From Dermatophagoides farinae (lineage: Eukaryota; Arthropoda; Arachnida; Sarcoptiformes; Pyroglyphidae), in assembly GCF_024713945.1 (NCBI RefSeq), contig NC_134679.1, forward strand, positions 1,989,001 through 2,053,000: a stretch of 64,000 nucleotides of DNA. Reading direction: 5' to 3'. Position 1 is the stretch's first letter; each line of letters opens with the position of its first letter. The position numbers were made by a program, and so were the translations under genes. This document shows positions 1 through 11,876 of the stretch, one piece after another. The notes below the pieces were generated by a model. That model saw only the letters and a program-made list of their open reading frames with translations, searched no databases and was not told where the DNA came from.

Positions 1-98
1 GGTGGTAATATCTCATTGGTTTGACGATAAAATATCGAATATCCATATACAATAAATGCTGCAAATCGTATAATTATTAGGAATTTATTTGATGTCAT
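1..98 (-). CDS. 5' end of an unknown gene, cut by the window edge
   Basis: Reading leftward from an ATG at 98, the frame stays open to the window edge for 32 codons. It begins MTSN, followed by a strongly hydrophobic stretch (roughly residues 6-23) and then a more polar part. This looks like a signal peptide or first membrane segment. It is too short to assign to a family. Another minus-strand peptide, starting at 844, also begins MTSN plus a hydrophobic run, but the codons differ and the likeness may be chance. Confidence 0.35.
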   Translation of the reverse strand, partial: MTSNKFLIIIRFAAFIVYGYSIFYRQTNEILP

Positions 99-643
99 TT
101 TGCTAATAATAATTTATTAACTAAGGATGGTTACAAATTACTGGATACTAGATACAAATTATTCAATAAAAGCAGCCGAAAAAAAGTGACATTGAAATCT
201 TTTATTACAACCACGAATTCATCATTGTCATTGATTTTGATTTACAAAAATGCTTACTGGTTTGACTGGTGGCTGTATAAAAATTCCACCACTACTCACA
301 TGTATAATAACTGTGTTTAATTGTTATCAGCAATGATGGTATTCAAAAAAAAAAAAAAAAAAATTTGAGTATGAAACTACCACCAATAATGTGCTTTGGT
401 TGTGGCGACAATTCTCAATCATCAACATGGAACATTAATGATTGAAGCGGCCTTGACACATTCACTCTAAACATATCATATCATTCATCACCTGAACAAT
501 ATCTAATTAAAGTAATTTTTGGTTAGATTATCATTAGCGTATTTGATGGTCGTGTACGAGTGGGGTAAACTTAATACATGAAGATTTTTTTTTATTACCA
601 TCATCATGATTATAATGATGAATTTTGTTGTATATTATTTAAT
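99..643. other. Intergenic, no gene seen
   Basis: AT-rich sequence with homopolymer A runs and short TAA/ATT repeats. I see no frame or splice signals that I would support. Confidence 0.5.
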
Positions 644-844
644 TCAGTTGTCAAAAAGTTTTTGGTTCGAATATATTATTATAAATCCTTTATAAACCGA
701 ATCTGTCAAGTTTTTATTGGTTTGGACGAAATTTTCTCCTTCCATAAATATTAATGATGATATATAGTCAGTAATGATTAAAAAAACAATGGGAATAGAA
801 AAAAAATATATTAAATAAATAGATAAAGCCACATTGCTTGTCAT
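644..844 (-). CDS. Possible small membrane or secreted peptide (66 aa)
   Basis: An ATG at 844 opens a 66-codon frame. Residues 5-34 are almost entirely hydrophobic, like a signal anchor or a single membrane helix. A polar tail follows with an NLT glycosylation site. It lies just downstream of the secreted-protein gene ending at 912 and on the same strand. No family is recognised. AT-rich sequence yields hydrophobic frames by chance, so this could be spurious. It could also be a first exon. Confidence 0.25.
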   Translation of the reverse strand: MTSNVALSIYLIYFFSIPIVFLIITDYISSLIFMEGENFVQTNKNLTDSVYKGFIIIYSNQKLFDN

Positions 845-911
845 CAGTCGTAGATAGAAAGAATATTATTATGAGAATTATTATTATTATTATTAAAAAA
901 AAGAGTTAATC

Positions 912-1905
912 TCAATCACGATAACCTCGTGAATGGCTTTGGCTACTAGTAGAAGTGGTTGTTGATTCCAGATAACGATTCATAAATTGTTCTTTAATAT
1001 CACTGGTCAAATCCATAATCCATCGTAAAATTTTCGAATGTAGCATAAAATATTGTTCATATTCTGGACGTGGTATTATGGAATTTTTGAAATTTCTTTC
1101 CAAATTATAAATATATGATTTTGTAATGCCATTCATAACATCATTTGTATTTTTGATTAATTGATCTAAACTTTGTATAATCATCGATTGTGAATATTCA
1201 CTATTTTTACCATCCGAATGAACAAAACGTTCAAGTTGTGTATTGGTTGATTTAATCTGTTCATAAAATTGATCAATTTGATATGATGCATGTGATTTCG
1301 TTGAACGTGTTTCAGTTGAAACATCCACCCATGAGATTGGATTTATAAATCCATGACCATAGCCCAAAACATCTAATGCAAGATAATTATGGCATTGTAG
1401 CTGATAATCACAGGTCATAATGACATCATGCCACAAGAAACGTTTCAATATTCCATACCATGGTTGACTATCTTCCAATTGAATGAATTTTGTTTTATTA
1501 AAATTTAATTGTTCAATATTTTTCTGTATCATTTCCAATGTTCCATTGATCACATGATCTTCAGTTGGTGGATATCGTACCGGATTATCACGTATGATTC
1601 GTATACGTTCATATAATAGATTGATATTGTCTTCATTGGCACAATATTTTAAATTATTTGGATAGGTAGGATCATCTCGCCATCTGGTAAAATAGATTTC
1701 TCGATCAATTAGGACTGGTTTCATCGATGACGTTGATAATGACATCCAAATATGGACATAATGAATAATAATATCATTAGATCAATTGAGAAAACAGGAA
1801 AAAGTCAATTATTTTGAAATGAAACATACCCGCATCGGAAATAGATGTTCCCATCATAAGAATGGAAATGATGAGAATGACTGCGTTCCATATCAGTATA
1901 ATCAT
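912..1905 (-). CDS. Secreted protein of unknown function, two exons (292 aa)
   Basis: The model is exon 1 at 1905-1830 and exon 2 at 1714-912. Exon 1 encodes a classic signal peptide: MIILIW, a hydrophobic core, then a small-residue cleavage region GTSISDA. It ends at a strong donor, GTATGT. The first AG after that donor is the acceptor at 1715-1716. Phase 1 matches (G then TC), so the signal peptide joins directly to VLIDREIYFTRW. The body is mainly polar, with NGT and NKT glycosylation sites, few cysteines (near KYCANED and TCDYQLQCH) and a Ser/Thr-rich end. I do not recognise the family. An alternative is a single exon starting at the in-frame ATG at 1745 (277 aa, no signal peptide). The 803 bp open exon makes coding very likely; the signal-peptide exon is inferred. 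Confidence 0.6.
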
Positions 1906-2182
1906 GTTTGTATTGGTATATTAAAACAAACGAAAAATGGTTTTTTTCTTTCTGCAGATGTGTATTGCTACGACTTTTATGTTGTATGTATGATCGATAG
2001 ATAAATGAATGAATGAATGAATGAAAAAAATGAGTGAGAAGCCAATTTTTGGTCCCAGAAAAAAAAATAATTTTCAATAATAACGACACACACACAGACA
2101 CACACAGCACACTATGTTAGCGAATGATGATGATGATGATAATGAATAATGTTCAACAATCGTGATGAGTGTGCAATCTTAC

Positions 2183-2438
2183 CCCATAAACTATGTTTGT
2201 TGTCCACTTGATTATATTCGTTTGAGCCTGGAAGATAGTTTAAATCGACTGTGAATGAAGACAATTTAATTAATTGCAATTCATCGAAAATATCATGGCC
2301 AATATATATGAGTGTGTGAGAGAGAGAGAAAAAAAAACGAAGATGATTCAAAATGGAGATAAATAAAGATTTTTTTTTTCTTAAATGTTGTTGTTGTCGA
2401 TATTTCGTCAAATGAAAATGATCACCTCCTCCAAACAT
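2183..2438 (-). other. Candidate alternative 5' exons upstream of the secreted-protein gene
   Basis: Two small exon-like pieces lie on the minus strand. An ATG at 2438 opens MFGG and meets a GTGATC donor after 2426. A 66 bp piece at 2248-2183 is flanked by a good CACAG acceptor and a GTAAGA donor. It is open in the phase that would follow (DLNYLPGSNEYN, ending SLW). Both ends are phase 1, the phase of the acceptor at 1714, so they could be alternative first coding exons of that gene. No homology is recognised. Confidence 0.2.
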
Positions 2439-3850
2439 TTTTATCTCTCTCTCTCTCTTTCTCTTGAATATTTACAAACATCGAGCATATTTAATACCAG
2501 AAACAGAAGATACAAAGAAATGAAAAGAGCCCCTATATCACATATTTACAATTTGATATGATAATGATGTTGTTGTTGTTGTTTTTTCGTTTGTCTGGTT
2601 GATTGATTGGTTGAATCTTTAATTTTTTTTTTTTTTTAGTTAAGCAAATAGGCGAATCATTCATTCGTCGACCGGTTCGACAATGATTTGAAAAAGATGA
2701 AATAAAATGCCAATGCTGATAGATAATCTAGTAGCAAGATTTATGAACTAAAAAAAAAAAAAAATACCATGAACCAGTGATTGTGAAGTTTTGAAGAATA
2801 TCAAGAACAAAAATCTTCAACTATTTTGGTCTTTTGCAACTACGTCATTGTGACTATTATCAGTAGCAATCATCATCATCATAATCAACATGATGTTGGG
2901 AAGGTTTAGAATTTCAAGTTTTTCAAGGCCAATTTCTTATATGATACCCTAACTTGGCATGTTTGACAAAAAAAAAAAAAAAAAAACAAGAACCTACAAC
3001 CAACACAATAGGAAGTGAATTTATAATGAATGAATGATTGAATAATAATGGCAAAGGGTAGAAAAGGATACCGGAAATAATCAAACGGTCAACGATCGAT
3101 AATGATGTTTTCGCCATTCCATATGGTCAATCAGTATACATTAGAATAAACCATCTTCCTTAAACCCTTTAAAATCATTTTATTTTGAAATTATTTATTA
3201 AATTCAATCAAAATTCCTTGGAAAAAATGCTTGTATCGTAAATACAACAAGTTGATATATTTGTAATCCATCAATCTGATCATTTTATAGTATTATTATT
3301 AGCTGATGTGTCAAGTACAAAGATCATGATCATCAAATAAAAAGGCAAGCAATCTTTGTGCATTTTGTATGTCTGTTGTTGTTTGTTGTGAACTATGAAT
3401 AACTTTTAATGATGAATTGAATTAATCATCAGAGAATTTATTAATAGAATAGTGAAACCTTTTTTACTGAAAGTTTTCCGTTTTATAGAAATATATGTAT
3501 GTTGAAACATGTAAAATGAATAGGGAGAGAAAAAAAATGAAAAAGAAAAATATCTAAAAATTGTTCATGAAACAAGGTCTGATGATTTATCAATATCAAA
3601 GTTCATTGATTTGGTTGATTAGATTGTAGCTGTTTCCGTTTGGTTATTTATTTTTTTTTACTTCTTATTCATTTTGATGTGCGTGTAATCTGTTGCATTG
3701 GGTGCGTTTGTGTTTGTGTGCGTATGTGTGTGTGTAAATATATCCTATCCTATCGATGAACTAAAACGAGTTTTTTTTTTGTTTTTTTTCGATTTTTGAT
3801 TTTTGATTTTAACTAAGATTTTTCGTCATTTTGTTTTTCATTTTTTTTAA
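2439..3850. other. Intergenic, no gene seen
   Basis: AT-rich spacer with a CT run near 2445, a TTG repeat near 2570, poly-A and poly-T tracts and a GT-rich patch near 3700-3735. Open frames here are hydrophobic low-complexity translations with no family resemblance. Confidence 0.5.
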
Positions 3851-4539
3851 TCAAATATTTTGTGATTTTTGCTGTCGACGAATGGCGCGTAGATCGATTA
3901 TGAACCATGCAACCAATAGAATGAATAATATGTACATGATGATTTTGCCGATAAGAATTGGTTCTTCAGAATAGATACCAACCACTGTAGTGTAAAGTAA
4001 TCCAACAAATGTAATGACAGCATAGGTCATTGATAAACAATAATTTTCCATGAAGACACCAATTAAACCGATCAAACAAATGATGAATCCAATAACAATG
4101 GCAACTATTTGACCAACCCACTGAAATGGTAATGGTAAAATGTTTCATTTGATTAATTTAATCAATTTGACAAAATTTAATTTATTTATTTCAACCATAC
4201 CTTAGTTTGTCCCTCATTTTCTCTTGCTTTATTCAGTATACCATCGAGAAATTGTCTAGTTGAATTATTATCAATTGAACCAAGATCAACATTGATTCGT
4301 GTTATATTTAATTTGGCCAAATTTTCACCAACTGTATTCACTGCATTGGTTATTTGACTTAATGTTGGAATTTTACTGGTAGTATTACGATCATCTGGAT
4401 TAATATCATCACCGGAACCATTTCGTTGTACCAATGCAATGGTGGTCAAAATCAATACCAATAGATCGATCGAAATCAATATGACTAATGTCCATTTACG
4501 GCATTTAAAACCGGACGGATAGTTTATTTGACGATTCAT
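3851..4539 (-). CDS. Four-pass membrane protein A, unknown family (202 aa)
   Basis: Exons are 4539-4201 and 4120-3851, with an 80 bp phase-0 intron (donor AAG/GTATGG, acceptor TTTCAG). A short basic cytoplasmic start (MNRQINYPSGFKCRKW) leads into membrane helix 1 (about residues 15-37). A polar loop of about 75 residues follows with NTT, NIT and NST glycosylation sites, so it is probably outside the cell or in a lumen. Three more helices follow the intron (about 117-135, 143-165 and 170-192), then a basic tail, IRRQQKSQNI. The topology resembles a tetraspan protein, but the CCG loop of tetraspanins is absent. It is paralogous to the gene at 22405-23054, which shares the YxxGF..KKW start, the LIGL..V..E.Y.LS core, the DL..IR.QQK tail and the intron position. 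The function is unknown. Confidence 0.75.
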
Positions 4540-6780
4540 GATTATTTTTTTTTTGATTATTTTGATTATGATGATCAATGGAAAAAAAATTTTAAAAACA
4601 AAAAAAAAATTTGCGCCAAAAAAACACAGTCAACAATTATTTTAAATTCCAATTTGAATGATGAAAAGAAAAACAGTTTTCAGACACAATTCTATTAATC
4701 AACCAAAACCAACTAAATGAATGGCAATTATGCGACAACAACAACAACGAAAAAAAATCCGATTAGAGAAATGGAAAATAAAATTAGATCACAAACAGAC
4801 AGAACTAAACAAAAAAATTCCGTTGATTGTAAAATGATGATAATATAGTACACAGATATAAACACAGAGAGACACACACACAAAAAAAAATACAAGTGTT
4901 ATATCATTCAAAAATAAACTATGTTCATATCAATATGATCTAAATTCTATTTGTTGTTCGCTATTTCAATTCTGATGTGAATGGTGTTCATAATCGTTGT
5001 TTCGAATGTTAGCAATCGTTTCGAAGAATTCAAATATAAGCATAGAATGTATGTGTGTGTGTGTGTGTGCGCATACACTAAAACATACAGATATTCTGTT
5101 GGTTTTCGGGGAGTTGTCTCAACAAAAAAAAATAGTTTCTGGTTACAGTATATACAGCATTAAAAATAAAGCTACCTACTTGTGTCATTCATCACAAACT
5201 AGCCGTGATGTTCCACCATGTTGTTATCATCATCATCGTCGGCTTCATTTAGTTACATCCATTACCATTGTCCAAATATAATTTAGCCTTGTGCAAAATA
5301 ATAATGAACAAAAAAAAAAAAACACGAACCACTCCAACAAAATGCGACAGTTGATGATGATAATGATGAAACTACACCGTTTGAATATATTTTAAACGAT
5401 CAAATAAAAACCAATCCAAATTCAGTACGCGCCAATAATATTTATTCCATATATACACACACACACACACAAAGAGATGGGCGTCATTCAATTTTGAATG
5501 TAAAAAAAACGCATGTTCAGCTTTGCGAAACAGCAATGTAGACACATTTGATTTTTCTTTTCTTTGAATTTGTAAGCTAATTGAAAAATGTATATATACA
5601 GCACAAACAACACATAGCTTTCACATTAAATATCTGTTCATCTGTTCATTATTATTATTATTATATTCTGTCTGAAGAGTTTTCAAAATGATAACTTTTG
5701 GTGTTTCTAGACACTAAAACAATGAAAAAGATAGAGAGAGAGAGAGAGAGATGGAATTATCATTTCAAGGCCAGGAAAAACTATTGTATTGAGTATTGCT
5801 AATAAATGCTATTTATTGGTAATTTTAAAACAATACAAATGACCATTTTGGTCATTTTTAATCATTCAGGTAGTCGCGTGATGTAAAAATGTACTCCAAG
5901 CTTCTTTGAATTGATTCATTTCATTTAAAGAATTACAATTGGTTTGAAAAAATTATCAACATAGGAATTGATTTGATTTTTTTTTAAATAAGAATCGGGT
6001 TAATATTATAGTTTATGATTATACAACAAAACAAAAAAGTCCTTGATTCCTTGGTAGTCATAGTGATCGGATAAAATTATGTCGATTTATAAAAAATATA
6101 TTCTTCGATTTAACAAAATAATAATAAAAAAAGACACATGTTGAAATTATCATGGAAAAAAATTGCAGCAAATAACAATCAGCCAACGTAATGATTTTAA
6201 AAGAATGATGATGGTTTATTTTCGATAATTCAATAAAAAAAAAACAATGAAAACATAATTTTTTTAGTCAAGCGTCACGATGTTTCAGACTAATCGTATT
6301 TGTCGGCATGTTTTCGAAATTCAATTCGAATTTTTTTACTATCAATTCTAGATTCAATCGACAGATGGCCTTACTAAAACTGTAAACAAAAAAAAACATT
6401 AAGTGTTTGCATCGCAATTTTTTTTCGATCCTCGATTCATTGTGCTCTTTTTCAATGATTTTTGTTTTTCATCTCATTAATAAAAAATTATTATTATAAC
6501 ATTGCTTTCGTTGGTAGCAAACCGTTTTTTTAATATTTCAATCCAAATAATCTTCATAGCTGTCACAGTAATTAAGTAATTAAATTCTCTCTGTGTATGT
6601 TTTTCTTGAAAAAAAAATACAACAAACAAAAACATTTGCCAAAAAAAAAACAGTGAAAACGTTTATTTTTGTTTTTTGTTCGATGTAATTGTTGAATCAT
6701 ATCGTTCTTTTTGTTAAAGAGGTGGAAAAAAGCATCTTTTGAATTCTAATTGCCATGCGCTACGGATAAAAATATTTCCT
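4540..6780. other. Intergenic between divergent genes (four-pass A and galectin)
   Basis: About 2.2 kb that must hold the promoters of both flanking genes. It contains GT-rich repeats near 5050 and 5455, an AG repeat at 5733-5750 and many A/T homopolymers. A four-codon upstream frame (ATG at 6755, TAA at 6767-6769) sits just before the galectin start and is out of frame with it. No gene is seen. Confidence 0.5.
5733..5750. repeat. (AG)n microsatellite
   Basis: Nine uninterrupted AG units in the spacer upstream of the galectin gene. Confidence 0.9.
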
Positions 6781-8087
6781 ATGAACATTTTTACATCGAT
6801 GGATAAATTTGTCAACGATTTTGTATTTTTTGCCAAAGATTTGCGAAACAAAGTACTATCAGCCATACCGGCAACAATGGCATCACGTTCACCACATAAT
6901 ATAATCGATCCAACTTCCTTTACATCGGTGGTACGAAACCCAAGTTTACCGGTTTGTTTTTCAATACCGAATGGCAGTTTGGAGCTTGGTACTTTGATTT
7001 CAATCTATGCTACTATAACATCTGGTGGTCGTAGATTTCGTATAGATTTTTTTCAAGGAAAATGTCCACATATATATGGTGATGGTGTGAGATGCGAATC
7101 AAACGACAATGAAAATAACATTGCTTTTCATTTCAATCCACGAATTGGTGGCGGTACCGATGGGCGTGATGTTGTCGTCCTTAATTCATTTTGTGATGGT
7201 CAATGGGGGCTCGAAGAACGTCATCAGGATGCTTTCCCATTTCAATCCGATACACCATTTCGAATGATGATTCTAGTCGAATCGGATGGATTTAAAGTTG
7301 CTGTCGACGGTCGACATTCATATGAGTTTAAGCATCGATGTGATTTTCGTGATATTGGTATGTATGATATAATATGATTGTAAATGATTTTAATGATTCA
7401 TTCACTATTCTCATTCATCGTATGATGATAATAGCTCGAATTCACATTGAAGGAAATCTAATATTGGATTTGGTTGAATTTCGCAAAGAAATTCGTTATC
7501 TAGTTCGAACACAATCAACATCATCATCATTGACAGTTGATTCAACATCTTCAACCGAAGAAGCTGCAACACCAACGGCTCAAACTGCTGCTGCTGCTAC
7601 CGGTGGTGATATATCACCACCTAGTGGACATTCGAAATTAGTGACATCTCCTGCAATTCCGTACATGGAATTCGATCCAAATCTATCTCGACCATGTGAT
7701 ATTTACATTGCAGGAATGTTACCCGCACATATACGCGATAATTTCGTAATCAATTTGGCAAACAGTGTGGAAGCTGAACAAAGTACAGCCGGAATTGTGA
7801 ACATACCTGTTCACATTAGTATTCGAGCTGATATTCAAGCTATTGTCCGTAATACAATGACCAATGGTGTATGGGGTGAAGAGGAACTCTATTTAATTGG
7901 ACCGTTTCAATTGATACCTGGAACACATTTTGATTTAATGATCAGTAATCGTGAGGATAAAGTAGTCGTAGCTATTAATGGACAACCATCATTCGAATAT
8001 AAACATCGACATGAATCGAAAACGATCGATTCATTACAAATCAATGGTGGTGTGGTTTTAACTTCGATTCGTTATGAAAATAAATGA
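6781..8087 (+). CDS. Tandem-repeat galectin, two carbohydrate-recognition domains (409 aa)
   Basis: Exons are 6781-7357 and 7435-8087, with a 77 bp phase-1 intron (GATATTG/GTATGT to ATAG). Domain 1 (about residues 45-200) has the full galectin sugar-binding set: HFNPR at 117-121, Asn 135, Trp 142 and the E..R pair in WGLEER (142-147). Domain 2 (about 265-409) keeps the beta-sandwich pattern, but its site is altered. HFNPR is HISIR, and WGxEER is WGEEEL, so one conserved Arg is lost. A Ser/Thr/Ala-rich linker joins the two. There is no signal peptide, as usual for galectins, which bind beta-galactosides after unconventional export. The start at 6781 is the first in-frame ATG; the out-of-frame ATG at 6755 opens a four-codon upstream frame. 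The spliced join reads RDIARIHIEGN, the expected galectin strand, which supports the intron. Confidence 0.88.
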
Positions 8088-8769
8088 ATGATGATGAGAC
8101 ATATATGAATAGATGAAAATTTTTGACGATCACCGACATACTTAAAATTATCCAGTTTCTTTATCATCATTCGGTTAATTTGTGTTTTTATTTTTCAAAT
8201 ATAAAAATCAAGTTTATGTTGTGTTTGTATAATCAATAAACAGAATTTTTAAAAAATGAATAATTTTCGTATTTTTTTTAATTATGTTTATCAATCAAAC
8301 AATGATGAATAAAAAAATGATGATTATCGTTTGGAAATTAAGTTTAATAATATATATGAGATGAGATAAACAAGATTTTAGCGCCAATCAATTTTTTCAT
8401 TTTACAGACAAAATTGCACAAGAGAATTTTTCTTTTATAAAAAAAAATTCGTTTTTTCAAATCGAATGTAATTAGAATTCGTACATAGGTGTTGTATATA
8501 AATGAATCTTTGAGTATAAGAATGGCGTGTGTGTGTGTGTGTGTGTGTATGTTTCACCGAAATATTTTAAAATGGGAAGCAAAAAGGCCATCCAAAACAA
8601 AAAAAAAATTCATTCCCATTCAATCTTTTGATAAAGAATATTCAGAACAAAAATTGTCAAAAAATTTAAAATTAAAAAGTGGAAAAGAAAAATTTTTACA
8701 ATAAAAATTAATTAATTGTTCACATGAAACGAAAAAAAAATGAATTGCAATTGAATCTATGAAAAAAAT
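8088..8769. other. Convergent 3' spacer between galectin and HTH gene
   Basis: This holds the galectin 3' UTR, with AATAAA at 8235-8240, and a GT microsatellite near 8526-8548. A 71-codon plus-strand frame through it is low complexity and antisense to nothing recognisable. No gene is seen. Confidence 0.5.
8235..8240 (+). terminator. Galectin poly(A) signal
   Basis: AATAAA about 150 nt after the galectin stop codon, the first clear signal on that strand. Confidence 0.6.
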
Positions 8770-11700
8770 TCAAGAAAGTTTCAACATTGCTGGTGTCGAA
8801 CATTCATCGGTTTCTTGTTCATCTTTTCCGCTTGATTGATGATGAATAGATTCAGCATCCATTGATTCATCATCATTATTATTGTTGACTAGTCTGTCTT
8901 CATAATCAGCATTAATATCATCTTCATCTTGCATATCATCATCATCATCATCATCATCGTCATCATCAACACTGATAACTTCATTATTATTAACTAAATT
9001 TCTACTATCTGTTTCTTGTTCATCACCAATACCATTGAAATCATGAGAATTTGTATCGACATTAGATGATTGATTTTTTGATTCTTGATCTTCATAATGC
9101 ATTATTTCTTGTTGTTGCAGCTGCTGCTTTTGCTGATCATCAGAAATATCTTCTGTTTTTAAAATGGTCATATTTAAACTTTTTTCATTTTCAACTTTAA
9201 CATTGGTGACATTAGTAAGATTCTCCGGTTGTTTACAAGATGTAACATAATTAGGAGTATACTTTTCTGTGCCCTGTAATAGCCGTGATAGAATCAAACG
9301 TTTATTATTCTCAGATTTTGAAATTGATGATTGTTGATGATGTTGTTGTTGTTGCTGCTGCTGTTGTTGTTGTTTAGCAGCCATTCGGCTTTTAATGATG
9401 GCAACAGGATTAATGGGCAAAACAAGATCAGAAGTCGATCGTGGAAGCTGAGCTAAAAGCGTGCTTTGTTTCATAATTGTAGCATTAACTTTTTGTTGTT
9501 TTAGTTGTCTTGAGACAAGAGAATTATCGAATGCTGCCAATACAGGTGTCATTGTAATGGCGGATTTTCCTTTGGTCATTAATTGTTGTTGCATTGAATA
9601 ATTCAACATTTTGCTGGAAGAAGAATTAATCAAAGGTGTCGGTGATTGATTTCGTGAGCTTGGTCGGCTATTAATACTGCCACCGCCGCTACCTGGAAAA
9701 TATTTGTTTTGAAAATTATCACCCATCAATTGTGCTCGACGTTTGATAGCCGAAACAGCTTGTTTAGTAATGCCATAATCACGTGCAATTCGTGCACCTG
9801 ATTCATTACGTTTCAAACGATTAATTATGTCCATTCGTTCGGCACTTGTTAGGTGAGGACGTTTAGGTAATGATGGTGGCGTTGAATGTTGAACATTCAT
9901 TGAATCTTTCGATTGAATTATAAAATTTGGTGGATTTATTTGTATGGTAGCACTATTGATCTTTGACCTATAACAAAAAATGAGAAATAAAAATTAATCA
10001 TTCAAAAAAAAAAACATTTGAAAAACACCTACATCGACAAAACTTTATCGTCAGCCATCGTAGGCTGAACATTGGAAATGCTCAATGTATTTGAAGATTG
10101 ATAATTGCTATACGGTTTCATGCCTGATTTTAGCACCGTTGATAAAATTGTTGACGATATTGGTGATGTTTTGGGTCCATTTTTCGTTCCATGATCTGTA
10201 TTATGACCATCTTCCAATAGAATTACATCGTCATCATCATTGGAATCATCACCAGAATCTCTCGACATTTGATCCGATTCTCTATCGTAATTGTTTCTAT
10301 TCGATTGACCATTTAGAATAGTGGAAGTTTTGTTGGAAGTATTGTTCATTGAATATACAACATTTGTTTTGGAATCTTCTTCATCATCATCATCATCATC
10401 GTCATCAATATCATTGATTTCATTATTGTATGATGAAGATAATTCATCATCATCATCGTCATCGTTTTCATGATTTTTTTCAACACGATTATTATTATTG
10501 TTATTCTTGTCAACAACATAGGTTTCCAACTGTGTTAATGCATCGAATTTTCCCATAAGAATTTGATCCAATGCATTATTCAATTTATCTAAACGTTCCA
10601 CATCTTGATCGGCTAAGCGATTTGTTTTCTGATTATTTTGTATCAATGTTTGTTGTTGTTGAAGATTTGTTGTGTTTTTTAATCTTTTCATCATTTGATG
10701 GTGTTTTGCATAGGCAACAACTTCATTTAATGCGGCTGATCGTTTACGAATAAGAACATCTTTTGAACCATCATTTGGAATGATTGTGACTGGATTTTGT
10801 GTTGATGAATTATAAGCGTTGACTATCTTATCATTTGAACCACTGCCATTCCAAGTGATTGGCCGAATTTTGTCCAAAAATGTTCGAACCAAACTTTTAT
10901 CTGGACGACCATTATCGTTGTTATAGTTGACCAATCTAATATCTAAATCATTTGATAATTTATTTTTTGATGATGATTGAAAATTTATATTCAAATGTGA
11001 AGATGGAGATGTATATTTGCCAGCAAATCTAACATTACCATTCATCAAATTCGAATGACATTTGAGTGACACTAATTTTTTTTGTTGAACATTTCGATCA
11101 TCATCATTATCATCATCATCATCATGTTGATCATCATTTTTCATCATTTGTGTTTGACTTTGTTTAATCGGTAACAAACGTTTATAATCTTGTTCAAATT
11201 GATTCCAACGAGCCCAAAGTCTATCTTTGCCATGACAAACACAAATGCTCATATGTTCTTGTACAAGATCACGATATTGGTCGAAAAGATCCAGTAAATC
11301 TTGTGTAGCTCCCAATTCATTTGTAATTCGATCATTTTCACGACGAAGCTCTTCAATGGCATTCATCATTTCAATGTTAGTATTTTGGTTACTATTTTTG
11401 GCCATCTTTTTATCTCCCATTTGATTCGATTGATGAAAATTTGAAGAATAATTTGTACTTTTCAAGTTTTGACTTTTATTCATTGTCGAATGATTATGGT
11501 CAGTTGATGAACCGGCCATGTTGATATGGCCGGATTTAAAATCATCACCGTTTGAATTGTATGGAAATCTTTGGTTATTATTGAGATTTTCGTTATTGAT
11601 ATCACTTGTTTTATTATCAGTTAAATTATATGATATATCCTTAACCAATGAACGATTATTATTCTTTGTTGTACAAACATTCGACAATTCTTTTAATGAT

Positions 11701-11876
11701 ATTTTGATACTTGGAAGTTTTTGCAATGGTGATGAACACGATGATGAAATTGGAGATGAAGACGCAGACGAAGAGGACAATGAAGACGACGACGACGACG
11801 ACGAAGATGATGATGATGATGATGAACACGATATCGATGATGTCATCAATGTTGTTTTAGACAATTCGGTTGTCAT
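8770..11876 (-). CDS. Large acidic nuclear-type protein with pipsqueak/CENP-B-like HTH (1013 aa)
   Basis: Coding exons are 11876-10033 and 9967-8770, with a 65 bp phase-2 intron (TCGAT/GTAGGT to TTATAG/G). The codon split across the junction is ATG. The parts in order are: a Ser run (about residues 14-45); a coiled-coil segment (about 165-235, EELRRENDRITNELGATQDL and then a WARWNQFEQDYKRLL stretch); poly-Asp runs; a second conserved-looking helix (LDQILMGKFDALTQLETYV); then after the intron an HTH (about 654-695) with LTSAERMDIINRLKR and YGITKQAVSAIKRR; poly-Gln near 817; and poly-Asp near 953. The HTH has the pattern of psq and CENP-B N-terminal domains, known in transcription regulators and in pogo/Tc1-type transposases, so DNA binding is inferred. 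The long acidic and low-complexity parts suggest a chromatin or transcription role. The 5' leader is spliced: an acceptor (CTCTATAG) lies just before the start codon. No orthologue is recognised. Confidence 0.72.

Noticed and set aside
2923-3117. 64-codon minus-strand frame MAKTSLSIVDR
   Set aside because: Hydrophobic with a poly-Phe run from poly-A DNA; no donor site or homology.
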